NCBI GenBank assembly: GCA_015059865.1
Contig: SUZP01000001.1
Coordinates: 34,453 to 98,452, forward strand
Reading direction: 5' to 3'
From: Rikenellaceae bacterium
GTDB lineage: Bacteria; Bacteroidota; Bacteroidia; Bacteroidales; Rikenellaceae
DNA: 64,000 nt
A program made the position numbers and the translations under genes. Below the pieces are notes generated by a model, which ran no database searches, was not told where the DNA came from, and saw only the letters and a program-made list of their open reading frames with translations. This document shows positions 48,005 through 57,776 of the stretch, one piece after another (the stretch's first letter is position 1; every line of letters begins with the position of its first letter).

Positions 48005-48040
48005 AGCGTATCCACAGAGTTTGTTGGATACGCTTTTTTT
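48005..48040 (+). terminator. Rho-independent terminator after queA
   Basis: AGCGTATCC-acagagtttgtt-GGATACGCT-TTTTTT. Confidence 0.9.
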
Positions 48041-48142
48041 GCGGATATAAAAAAATTATCAAAAAAAATTCTTGTTTTACGAGAAATTTTTAATATCTTG
48101 CAGAAATATTTTTTAGAAAACCAAAAAACACTACAACCTTTT

Positions 48143-49495
48143 ATGACACTTTTTGAGACTTTCACCCCTTGGGCCTTCTTTGTAGACTTGGGCTTAATGT
48201 CCGTGCTACTACTCTTCGGCCAAATTTTGCGAGCAAAAATCAAATTAATTCAGAAATTATTTATTCCGCCAAGCCTTATTGCTGGTATTTTGGGCTTAAC
48301 CCTTGGTCCTAATGGCTTGGGATGGTTGCCATTCTCTGGCGAACTCGGAACATACTCCGCAATCTTGATTGCATTGGTATTTGCCGCATTGCCACTATCT
48401 TCCACCTCGAACGCCTCGATGAAGGAGGTTGTTCGCACCACAGGCCCTATGTGGGCTTACGCGCAGTTGGGAATGTTGCTGCAATGGGGCATTATTGGTT
48501 TGTTCGGCCTATTTGTCCTCAAAGCTATTTGGCCTGAACTCAACGATGCCTTCGGCATTATGCTGCCTACGGGATTTTATGGCGGACACGGAACGGCCGC
48601 TGCCATTGGCGCTGCATTCGATGGCTTAGGCTGGGAGGAGGCTCGCAGCTTAGGTATGATGACCGCCACAATCGGCATTATATGGGCAATCTGCATTGGC
48701 CTTATCTTTATCAAATGGGCTACTCGCAAGAAGCATACCGCTTTTATCTCCGACTTCAAGGAGCTACCCAACGAGTTGCGCAGTGGCCTGCTTCCTGAGG
48801 AGAAGCGCAGCTCTATCGGCAACGAAACCACATCGTCGATATCTATCGACTCGCTGACTTTCCACTTGGCATTGGTTTGTGTAGCTGCTCTCTTGGGCTA
48901 TTTGTGTAGCATTGGCGTCAAGAGCATATACCCTAAGTTGGAGTTGCCGGTGTTTAGTTGCGCCTTTGTATTTGGCCTTATCTTGAAAAAGATATTCGAC
49001 AAGACCAATGTCTCGAAGTATATCTGCCCTAAGACCACACAGCGCATTGGCAGTATGAGCACCGACCTCTTGGTGGCATTTGGTGTTGCATCTATCAAGA
49101 TAAGCGTAATCGTCAAGTATGCCATTCCGCTTATCGTCTTGATTGGCATTGGATCAGTAATCATCTTCGCTATAACCTTCTACTTCGGCCGCAAGCTATC
49201 CAAGACCTACTGGTTTGAGCGCACAATCTTCGCTTGGGGATGGTGGACAGGCACAATGGCTATGGGTATAGCATTGTTGCGCATCGTAGACCCTAAGTTG
49301 GAGAGCAAAGCTATGGATGACTACGCATTGGCATATCTTCCTATTGCACCACTCGAAATCTTGCTAATCACCCTCACGCCTATTATGTTTATGAATGGTA
49401 TGGGCGTATGGTTGATGGTAGGATGTTTGGCACTTGCCGCCGTAACCATCCTCATTGCAGGGTTGATGAAGTGGTTTAACACGAACAATGAATAG
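48143..49495 (+). CDS. Sodium:glutamate symporter-like (GltS family)
   Basis: MTLFETFTPWAFFVDLGLMSVLLLFGQILR..., LPTGFYGGHGTAAAIGAAFDGLGW. Confidence 0.8.
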   Translation: MTLFETFTPWAFFVDLGLMSVLLLFGQILRAKIKLIQKLFIPPSLIAGILGLTLGPNGLGWLPFSGELGTYSAILIALVFAALPLSSTSNASMKEVVRTTGPMWAYAQLGMLLQWGIIGLFGLFVLKAIWPELNDAFGIMLPTGFYGGHGTAAAIGAAFDGLGWEEARSLGMMTATIGIIWAICIGLIFIKWATRKKHTAFISDFKELPNELRSGLLPEEKRSSIGNETTSSISIDSLTFHLALVCVAALLGYLCSIGVKSIYPKLELPVFSCAFVFGLILKKIFDKTNVSKYICPKTTQRIGSMSTDLLVAFGVASIKISVIVKYAIPLIVLIGIGSVIIFAITFYFGRKLSKTYWFERTIFAWGWWTGTMAMGIALLRIVDPKLESKAMDDYALAYLPIAPLEILLITLTPIMFMNGMGVWLMVGCLALAAVTILIAGLMKWFNTNNE

Positions 49496-49765
49496 AGATA
49501 AACTCCATCATAGATAGTAGGTGTGCAATTTTTAGAGATTGCACACCTGCACTATTTTAGTTAAGAGTTGAAAGTTATTTTGATTGTGGGAACTCCGAAG
49601 CGAGTCGAGGCGCGAGTTTATTAAGGAGTATAAGGAATTTAAGGAGGCGCGGGAAGTAATTAAAAATTAAAAATTCCTTTAATTGTCCATTGTCAATTAT
49701 CAATTGTCAATTTGAAAACTACTCACTACTATCTACTCACTACTCACTAATTAGAATTCTCTCGT

Positions 49766-50863
49766 CTAATAAAGTATATCGCGGTAGTTATACTTCTCGC
49801 TAATCACTCCGTTGTCGAGCACCACCAAGCCATAGTTGGCGCGTAGGATAGTCTTCAAAGTCTTGGCGTCGATATTATAACAATTTGCAGGGGAATCTGC
49901 CGAGAGGTGTTCGGGTGTAAGATACACCACTCTACCGCCACTCTGCTCAGCGTAGTGTTCAACGGCAGCAAATCGAGCCTTCACCTTATCGTTCGCGCCC
50001 TCCTTATCGGTCATACAGAGCATATATAGTTTGCCCTGCGTAGCGAGCAATTCAGCCGTTTTATCGCCCTCGTTATTGCTAATATAAAACTCTAAAATCA
50101 TAGGCTCCACGCCATTTTTGTCGCTATCTACGCGCGTTTCAACCCACTCCCAACGCTTCTCATTGTGCCACGCCTTGTCTTCGAGCGAGAACTCGCGCAA
50201 TCGGCCTGTGCGACGATTGCGATAGACGAGCACCACCTCTTCGGAGGTCTGCTTGGCGCGCGCCTTATCCATCTCCTCGGCGATATTTGTGCCAACCTTA
50301 TACGGAAGCATATCGATTGGAGGGAGGTGGAAGTAGCTGTATGTGCCGACACTCATAGCAAAAGCGAAGAAGAAGCACATCAAGAAGAACTCCAACTTCG
50401 AGAATGCGAAAATTCGGTCGGGGCGATAGCGATACCAAAAACAGAGTGCCATAGGTAGTAGCACAGCATTTTTTGCGAATGTTTGCCAAGGAGTAAGTTT
50501 TACCAACTCGCCAAAGCAGCCGCAATCCTCGACAGGAATTATCGTAGCACTCAAAAATGTTAGGATGGTAAAGAATGTCATTGACAATACCGAGAAAATC
50601 GACACCAAGCGTATGCGCACTTTGAAGGTGAGCATACATCCCATCATCAACTCGGCACCGCAGAGCCATATCGAGAAGAGTACAACCAACCACTCCGGGG
50701 CCGAAATATTATAGGCTGCGAGGTAGTTATTGACACTCAAAATCGTTCCCCATGGGTCTATCGCCTTGAAAAATCCCGACACTATAAAGGTGAAGGCAAA
50801 GATTATTCGGCAGGCGTGCGAGAGGTAGCGAAACCAGCGTCTATTTCTCAGTTGTTGGGACAT
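49766..50863 (-). CDS. DoxX/MauE-like membrane protein (BT_3928-type)
   Basis: 365 aa; IIFAFTFIVSGFFKAIDPWGTILSVNNYLAAYNI...VEDCGCFGELVKLTPWQTFAKNAVLL. Stop TAG lies in a TTAGACGAGAG repeat. Confidence 0.72.
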   Translation of the reverse strand: MSQQLRNRRWFRYLSHACRIIFAFTFIVSGFFKAIDPWGTILSVNNYLAAYNISAPEWLVVLFSIWLCGAELMMGCMLTFKVRIRLVSIFSVLSMTFFTILTFLSATIIPVEDCGCFGELVKLTPWQTFAKNAVLLPMALCFWYRYRPDRIFAFSKLEFFLMCFFFAFAMSVGTYSYFHLPPIDMLPYKVGTNIAEEMDKARAKQTSEEVVLVYRNRRTGRLREFSLEDKAWHNEKRWEWVETRVDSDKNGVEPMILEFYISNNEGDKTAELLATQGKLYMLCMTDKEGANDKVKARFAAVEHYAEQSGGRVVYLTPEHLSADSPANCYNIDAKTLKTILRANYGLVVLDNGVISEKYNYRDILY

Positions 50864-50865
50864 CT

Positions 50866-51549
50866 CTATCTATTTAAGAGTGGGGTTATCTTCGCCTCTA
50901 TGCGGGTAAAAATCTCTTCGGGCGATGCCATTGCACCCTCCGCATTACTGCAATCGACCACCACAAGTTCGCTATCGCGCTCGGCAGACTCGATATAGAC
51001 CTCGCGCACACGCTGCTGCAACGAGAGCGACTGCTCGTGAATATCCGCTGCACCATTCAGATAGCTTCTATCGTCACCCTCGCGCTGCTCAGTCAGGCGC
51101 TTCTCGGTAAAGGCAAACGGCACATCGAGGAACAACGAGACATCGGGGCGAGGTATCTTATTGACCTCGTATTCGAGGTTGAGAATCCAATCGTTGAGTT
51201 TAAGGCGCGCCTCCTTGTCGGCAATTTTGGCACATTGGTAGCCAATATTCGAATAGACATATCTATCGACAATCACGACCTTGCCCTCCTGCTGCCATTT
51301 GCGGATTTGCGGTGCCATATCGGCACGGTCGCCCGCGTATAGCAACGCTACAATATAGGGGTCTACCTGCTCCACCGAGCCGAGTTCGCCACGCAGAAAG
51401 CGAGCAATCAAGTCGCCATATATCGGTGCATCGAAACGCGGAAAGTGAACATACTCACTCGCCACACCTCGCTCGGCAAACATCTCGCGCAATTTTTTGA
51501 TTTGGGTAGATTTTCCTGCGCCGTCAAGTCCTTCAAGTACTATAAACAT
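50866..51549 (-). CDS. tmk: dTMP kinase
   Basis: 227 aa; MFIVLEGLDGAGKSTQIKKL, VDRYVYSNIGYQ. Confidence 0.93.
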   Translation of the reverse strand: MFIVLEGLDGAGKSTQIKKLREMFAERGVASEYVHFPRFDAPIYGDLIARFLRGELGSVEQVDPYIVALLYAGDRADMAPQIRKWQQEGKVVIVDRYVYSNIGYQCAKIADKEARLKLNDWILNLEYEVNKIPRPDVSLFLDVPFAFTEKRLTEQREGDDRSYLNGAADIHEQSLSLQQRVREVYIESAERDSELVVVDCSNAEGAMASPEEIFTRIEAKITPLLNR

Positions 51550-51588
51550 AATTCAAAATGCAAAATGCAAAATGCAAAATTATTTCTC

Positions 51589-52806
51589 TTATTTCAGCAT
51601 CGAAACGGCTCTTTTAACTGCTTTTACGAGTGCGTCAATATCTTCTTTGTTTGTGTAGAGTGCAATCGAGGCACGAACAACGCCGTTTGTACCGTAGCGA
51701 GCCATAACAGGCTCGGCGCAGTGGTGTCCCGTACGCACCGCCACACCCATCTTGTCGAGAATCATTCCTATATCGTAGTGGTCGCAACCCTCAACATTAA
51801 ATGAAATAATCGGAGCCTTGCCCTCCGTAGTGCCATATATGCGCAATCCCTCAATCTGCAACAACTGTTCAGTGGCGTAGTTGAGCATCGCTCTCTCGTG
51901 CTTCGCAACCTCCTCAGCATTGAGCGACTGCAAAAACTTTATCGCCTCCGCCAATCCCACAGCAGCGATATAATTAGATGTTCCCGCCTCGAATTTGAGT
52001 GGCAGAGGCGCGTATGTAGTCTTTGCAAAGGTTACCTTATCGACCATATCGCCACCGCCCATATATGGCGGCATCTTGTCGAGCAGTTCGCGCTTGCCGT
52101 ATAATACACCTATGCCCGTAGGACCATATAGTTTGTGTCCGGAAAATGCGTAGAAGTCGCAATCGAGAGCCTTTACATCTACCCCACCATGAACAACGCC
52201 CTGACAGCCATCAACCACAACGACAGCACCCACCGAGTGCGCCTTTGCGATAATTGTTGCGAGGTCGGGGCAAGTACCGAGCGTATTCGATGCCTGCGTA
52301 ACCGCAACAACCTTTGTGCGCTCGTCAATAAGGGTATCGAGTGCATCGAGTTCCAATGCGCCACTATCATCAACCGGAACTACTCGCAGCTCTGCCCCCT
52401 TACGCTCCGTAGCCAACTGCCAAGGCACGATATTCGAGTGGTGTTCGATATGGCTGACAACGATATTGTCGCCCTCGTGCAAGTTGCGCTCGCACCAGCT
52501 CGCAGCCACCAAGTTCAGCGACATCGTAGCACCCGAAGTAAATACCACCTCCTCGCGGCACTCCGCACCGATAAACTGGCGCACCACCTCTCTTGCCTCC
52601 TCGTATCGTGCGGTCATCTCCTCCGACAAGAGATGCACGCCACGATGGATATTGGCGTTGTCGTGCAGGAGTAGCTCCGACATCTTCTCCACCACACAAC
52701 GCGGCTTCTGTGCCGTAGCTCCGCTATCGAGGTATACCAGCCTCTTGCCATAGACCTCGCGCTCCAATATCGGGAACTCCTTGCGTATTTCCTCTACATC
52801 AAACAT
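51589..52806 (-). CDS. sufS: Cysteine desulfurase SufS
   Basis: 405 aa; VYLDSGATAQKPRCVVEKM, FYAFSGHKLYGPTGIGVLYGK, VAVRTGHHCAEPVMARYG. Confidence 0.95.
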   Translation of the reverse strand: MFDVEEIRKEFPILEREVYGKRLVYLDSGATAQKPRCVVEKMSELLLHDNANIHRGVHLLSEEMTARYEEAREVVRQFIGAECREEVVFTSGATMSLNLVAASWCERNLHEGDNIVVSHIEHHSNIVPWQLATERKGAELRVVPVDDSGALELDALDTLIDERTKVVAVTQASNTLGTCPDLATIIAKAHSVGAVVVVDGCQGVVHGGVDVKALDCDFYAFSGHKLYGPTGIGVLYGKRELLDKMPPYMGGGDMVDKVTFAKTTYAPLPLKFEAGTSNYIAAVGLAEAIKFLQSLNAEEVAKHERAMLNYATEQLLQIEGLRIYGTTEGKAPIISFNVEGCDHYDIGMILDKMGVAVRTGHHCAEPVMARYGTNGVVRASIALYTNKEDIDALVKAVKRAVSMLK

Positions 52807-52813
52807 TTCCGAA

Positions 52814-53632
52814 TTATCCGTTTAATCTTTTTGAAAGCTCTTCGGTTAGGTGGTTGCGCAGAGCCTCAACATCGCACTTTGCCACAACATCGCCCACAAA
52901 ACCCTCCAACATCAGCCTTTCGGCACTCTCCTCAGAGATACCGCGCTGACGCATATAGTATATCGCCTGCTCGTCAAGTTGTCCTACGGTCGAGCCGTGC
53001 GAACACTTCACATCGTCGGCGTAAATCTCCAACTGCGGCTCGGACACTACGCGACCTGCACCGAGTTCGATATTTCTATTCAACTGCTTGGCATCGGTGC
53101 GCTGTGCATCTTGCGCCACATAGACCAAACCCTTAAACTCTGCAACGGCTCTGCCCGAAGCTACGCTCTTAATGGTCGAGTCGCTCTTGCAATCTGCAAC
53201 ATTGTGGCGTGTAACGAGCGACAACACTGCGTGGTCAAAGCCCCCTGCCACCACCGCCGTATTCATCACAAACGATGAATGCGGAGCGTTGAGCAAAGTT
53301 TCGTAGGCAGCGTGCGCTCCTCGCAACATCACAGTCGTAACATTGCACTCGCTCGCCTCGCCCTGCTCTATCGTGAGCGACACATACTTCTCCGAAGCAT
53401 AGACCTCCGTAAGCGACACCTGCGCGTGCGGAGCAAGGCACAGAGTCAAAGCGCACTCCTTCGCATCATCGTGCCACACCACGAGCGACACCCTCTGCGA
53501 GGTTGCAACCTCAATTTCGCCCTTGCGCGGATTTACGACAACGAGAGGTAGCGACAAGTCGCACTTGTCGTCAATGCGCCCAACCTTCATCTCGCGCAAC
53601 ACCCCCTCTGCTATTAACTCTCGAACAGCCAT
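52814..53632 (-). CDS. sufD: Fe-S cluster assembly protein SufD
   Basis: 272 aa; EPQLEIYADDVKCSHGSTVGQLDEQAIYYMRQRGISEESAERLMLEGFV. Confidence 0.92.
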   Translation of the reverse strand: MAVRELIAEGVLREMKVGRIDDKCDLSLPLVVVNPRKGEIEVATSQRVSLVVWHDDAKECALTLCLAPHAQVSLTEVYASEKYVSLTIEQGEASECNVTTVMLRGAHAAYETLLNAPHSSFVMNTAVVAGGFDHAVLSLVTRHNVADCKSDSTIKSVASGRAVAEFKGLVYVAQDAQRTDAKQLNRNIELGAGRVVSEPQLEIYADDVKCSHGSTVGQLDEQAIYYMRQRGISEESAERLMLEGFVGDVVAKCDVEALRNHLTEELSKRLNG

Positions 53633-53635
53633 TGC

Positions 53636-54388
53636 CTACTCCTTATAGTCGTTAATCAACCAATCGTAGCCCTCTTTTTCGAGCTTCAACGCTAACGACT
53701 TGTCGCCCGAATAGATAATCTTGCCCTTGTACAACACATGCACAAAGTCAGGCACGATATAATCCAACAAACGCTGGTAGTGGGTAATCACCACCGTAGC
53801 GTTCTCAGGTGTGTGCAACTTCGTAACTCCCGTAGCGACAATTCGCAAGGCGTCAATATCCAATCCCGAATCGGTCTCGTCAAGGATAGCCAACTTCGGG
53901 TCGAGCATCGCCATCTGAAAAATCTCGTTTTTCTTCTTCTCGCCACCCGAAAAACCAACATTTACGGCACGCGAGGTCATCTTGGCATCGAGCTCCACAA
54001 CCTTCGCCTTCTCGCGCATCATCTTCAAAAATTCGGCTGCGGTGAGTGGCTCCTCGCCACGCGACTTGCGCTGCTCATTTACGGCAATCTTCATAAAGTT
54101 TGCCATCGTAACACCCGGAATCTCCACCGGATATTGAAAACCGAGGAACAAGCCCTTTCTTGCTCTCTCCTCAATGGACATATCGCGCAAGTCCTCGCCC
54201 TCAAACGACAACTCGTCAGCCTCAACCGTAAACTTATCGCTACCGGCAATCACCGATGCAAGGGTACTCTTTCCCGAGCCGTTAGGTCCCATTATGGCGT
54301 GCACCTCGCCCGCCTTAACCTCGAAGTCTATACCTCGAAGAATCTCCTTGCCATCGACCGATGCGTGCAAATTCTTAATTTTAAGCAT
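53636..54388 (-). CDS. sufC: Fe-S cluster assembly ATPase SufC
   Basis: 250 aa; MGPNGSGKSTLASVIAG, FSGGEKKKNEIFQMAMLDPKLAILDETDSGLDIDAL. Confidence 0.96.
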   Translation of the reverse strand: MLKIKNLHASVDGKEILRGIDFEVKAGEVHAIMGPNGSGKSTLASVIAGSDKFTVEADELSFEGEDLRDMSIEERARKGLFLGFQYPVEIPGVTMANFMKIAVNEQRKSRGEEPLTAAEFLKMMREKAKVVELDAKMTSRAVNVGFSGGEKKKNEIFQMAMLDPKLAILDETDSGLDIDALRIVATGVTKLHTPENATVVITHYQRLLDYIVPDFVHVLYKGKIIYSGDKSLALKLEKEGYDWLINDYKE

Positions 54389-54407
54389 ATTTTCTTTTTT
54401 TTGCTTC

Positions 54408-54486
54408 GCGAACTCCTACCCTTATCACGGCGCAACTTTTTTAGGGGTTGTTAGAGGTTATTAAGGGTTATTAGGGGTGCGCTGAA
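54408..54486 (-). repeat. Hairpin-array-type element with conserved tail, copy 3
   Basis: Minus strand: AGCGCACCCCTAATAACCCTTAATAACCTCTAACAACCCCTAAAAAAGTTGCGCCGTGATAAGGGTAGGAGTTCGC. Confidence 0.85.
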
Positions 54487-54547
54487 AGTAATTCTTAATT
54501 TTTAATTCTTAATTTTTAATTCTTAATTTTTAATTTGGATTTGGCGT

Positions 54548-55998
54548 TTAGCCTACGCTGCCTTCAAGGCTGATGGATAACAGTTTTTGGGCCTCCACCG
54601 CAAACTCCATCGGCAACTTCGCCAACACCTCACGGGCATATCCTCCAACAATCAAGCCCACTGCATCCTCGGTCGAAAGACCTCGTTGGTTGCAATAGAA
54701 CAACTGCTCCTCCGAGATTTTCGAGGTTGTAGCCTCGTGTTCGAGTTGAGCCGACGAGTTGCGACAATCGACCGTAGGGAAGGTATGCGCTCCACACTTG
54801 TCGCCAATAAGCAACGAGTCGCACTGCGAGTAGTTGCGGGCATTATCCGCCTTCGGCATAACCTTAACCAAGCCACGATAGGCATTTTGCGACTGCCCTG
54901 CCGAGATACCCTTCGACACAATACGGCTGCGAGTATTGCGACCAATGTGTATCATCTTTGTTCCCGTATCTGCCTGCTGGAAGTTGTTGGTCATTGCCAC
55001 CGAGTAGAACTCGCCTACCGAGTTGTCGCCCATAAGCACACAGCTCGGATATTTCCAAGTTATCGCCGAGCCTGTTTCTACCTGAGTCCAGAAGAGGTGG
55101 GCATTCTCCTTGCAAAGACCTCGCTTGGTTACGAAGTTGTAGATACCGCCCTTACCCTCCTTGTCGCCCGGGTACCAATTCTGCACTGTCGAGTACTTAA
55201 CCTCGGCATCTCTCTCTACAACAATCTCGACCACTGCGGCGTGCAGTTGGTTTTCGTCACGCTGCGGAGCAGTACAGCCCTCCAAGTAACTTACATACGC
55301 CCCCTCGTCAGCCACAATCAGCGTACGCTCGAACTGACCTGTACCCTGCGCATTGATGCGGAAGTAGGTGGAGAGCTCCACCGGGCAACGCACCCCCTTC
55401 GGGATATAGCAGAATGAGCCGTCAGAAAAGACCGCCGTATTCAGTGCTGCGTAGAAGTTGTCGGCATACGGCACTACCGAGCCGAGATACTTGCGCACCA
55501 ACTCTGGGTACTCGCGTATCGCCTCCGAGATTGGGCAGAAGATAATACCCTTCTCCGCCAACGCCTCTTGGAAGGTGGTCTTTACCGACACCGAGTCGAA
55601 TACCGCATCGACAGCCACACCCGCCAAGACCTTCTGCTCATCGAGTGGAATACCGAGCTTGTCGAATGTAGCTTTGAGTTCGGGGTCTACCTCGTCCATC
55701 GAAGCGAGTTGCTTCTTCTTTTTAGGTGCAGCGAAGTAGATAATGTCGTTGAAATCTATCTCCGGAATATCGAGATGCCCCCATGTCGGGTGCTTCATCG
55801 TGAGCCAATGGCGATAGGCCTTCAAGCGGAGTTCGAGCATCCACTCAGGCTCCTCCTTCTTTGCCGAAATAAGGCGTATAACCTCCTCGTTCAGACCTTT
55901 CGGAATAAACTCGGTCTCGATATCGGAGGTGAAGCCGTACTTGTAGTCCGACTCCTCGATTGTGGTCTTAATATCTATATTTTCCTCTCTCATTTTCA
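54548..55998 (-). CDS. sufB: Fe-S cluster assembly protein SufB
   Basis: [23 protein letters not shown]... start 55998 (or 55992); [34 protein letters not shown]. Confidence 0.95.
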
Positions 55999-56006
55999 TT
56001 GCAAAA

Positions 56007-56036
56007 GTTGTATCATAGATACAATCGTGCAAAAAT
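56007..56036 (-). promoter_or_regulatory. suf promoter region with overlapping perfect palindrome
   Basis: Minus strand -7-like TATTTTTG (56036-56029) followed by TTGTATC-tat-GATACAA (56023-56007). Confidence 0.55.
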
Positions 56037-56329
56037 AGTGAAAAAAACGGAAAACTAAAAACTTTTTTAGATGGCATTGAATGACAATCGCTCCCTATGG
56101 TCGCCGAATGGCAATGAATAGCATTAAATAACAAGCTGACACTATTATTTTAGGCCATTCAGCACTCCAAAAGAGTGCACATACCATTAAATACCACGCT
56201 ATCATTCGGGTATCGTTTTCGATACCCATGAGGGCAAGGGGGGGGGTGAATAGAGGTTGTTCGCAGCTATAAACTTGTCAGCAAAGAGAGAGAGAGTGTG
56301 TGTGTGAAGAAGCTCTCCACTCTCAATTT

Positions 56330-57649
56330 CTAAAAGTCGGAACCTTCAATATACGAAGAATAATCCTTCCAAAACTCCGCCGACTTATAGTCATCCACCG
56401 AGGCTCTTGGCACATAAATTCGTCGTTCCGAAGCGTTGTTTGTAAACATACCAGCTCCGCCCACCGGTGGGGTCTTGCGCTTGCAATATACACTTGTTAG
56501 CGAGGTGCAATTATAGAATGCATAACTTCCAATCTTGGTAACGCTATTGCCGATTGTAACACTTGTCAGCGAGGAGCAACTATTGAATGCATTATCTCCA
56601 ATCGAAGTAACTTTATCACCAATAGTTATATTTTCCAAATTAGAGCACCTACAAAATGCGCCACTGCCAATCGTAGTAACGCCATCACCCATTACTACAC
56701 TCTTTAATTTACCACACTCATAAAATGCATTATGGCCAATAGAAGTTAGACTATTACCCGTTACCACACTCGTCAATTCACTACATCCATAGAATGAATA
56801 AGTATCAATTAGTTCAACTCTATCTCCCAGCTCTATATTCTTTAATTTACGACATCCATAGAACGCATAGCCATAGATTGCAGTAATACCACCGCCCATT
56901 TCTATACTCTCCAAATTATAGCAATCTATGAATGCCGCATACCTAATCCAAGCGACCCTATCCGGAATAGTTATATGTGACAAACTAACGCAATTCGCAA
57001 ACGCGTAATCATCAATCGACCACACAATTTCACCTATTGTTACATCTGCTAAAGCGGTACAATTTGCAAATGCTCTATCTCCTATATTCTGAACTTTATC
57101 CGGAATTATCACACTCTCTAAACTGCTGCAATTTTCAAATAAGCGAGCCGCAATACTCTCGACACTATTACTTATGGTTACACTTGTCACATTGCGACAA
57201 TTGCTAAAAGCCTCTCTTCCAATCGTCTTAACATTATCGGGTATTGTCAAGGTTATCAAACCGGCGCAATCCTTAAATGCGCGTTCTCCAATCGATGTAA
57301 CGCTACCGGGTATCGTCAGACTTTCCAAGTTGCTACACCCCTCGAATGCACTCATTCGAATTGCTCTGACACGATCCGGTATGGTCACACTCACCAATCT
57401 ATCGCACCCCTCAAACGCGTGCGCTCCAATCGAAAGAAGTGGAGCATCAAAAGTGATCACACCTATGTCATTTTCATAGATATTAGAGACCACATTCACC
57501 TCAAAATCGTTCGTAGAATGAAGATCTATTACCTCACCATCAGATGAGGTATAATAGATGACGCCAACCCCTTTTATAACATCTTCGTCTTCATATTTAT
57601 GGCAAGCCACCGCAAACAAGCAGGCCAACAATAGTACAATTCGCCTCAC
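56330..57649 (-). CDS. BspA-like leucine-rich-repeat (LRR_5) surface lipoprotein
   Basis: 439 aa; lipobox LFAVACHK; repeated IGxxAFxxCxxLxxVxIPxxVxxI units. Confidence 0.9.
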   Translation of the reverse strand: MRRIVLLLACLFAVACHKYEDEDVIKGVGVIYYTSSDGEVIDLHSTNDFEVNVVSNIYENDIGVITFDAPLLSIGAHAFEGCDRLVSVTIPDRVRAIRMSAFEGCSNLESLTIPGSVTSIGERAFKDCAGLITLTIPDNVKTIGREAFSNCRNVTSVTISNSVESIAARLFENCSSLESVIIPDKVQNIGDRAFANCTALADVTIGEIVWSIDDYAFANCVSLSHITIPDRVAWIRYAAFIDCYNLESIEMGGGITAIYGYAFYGCRKLKNIELGDRVELIDTYSFYGCSELTSVVTGNSLTSIGHNAFYECGKLKSVVMGDGVTTIGSGAFCRCSNLENITIGDKVTSIGDNAFNSCSSLTSVTIGNSVTKIGSYAFYNCTSLTSVYCKRKTPPVGGAGMFTNNASERRIYVPRASVDDYKSAEFWKDYSSYIEGSDF

Positions 57650-57689
57650 AATAATATAAGTTTTAGATTAAACGAGTTGATTGTATAGG

Positions 57690-57721
57690 CAAAGATAGTG
57701 AAAAGTTGGGGACTTTTCAAA
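57690..57721 (-). promoter_or_regulatory. Predicted promoter of the BspA-like gene
   Basis: Minus strand TTTG (57721-57718), 20 nt, TATCTTTG (57697-57690). Confidence 0.65.
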
Positions 57722-57776
57722 TTAAAAATTAAGAATTGAGAATTAAGGGTTGGATTTGAGGGCTTTTAGCCGTTAG

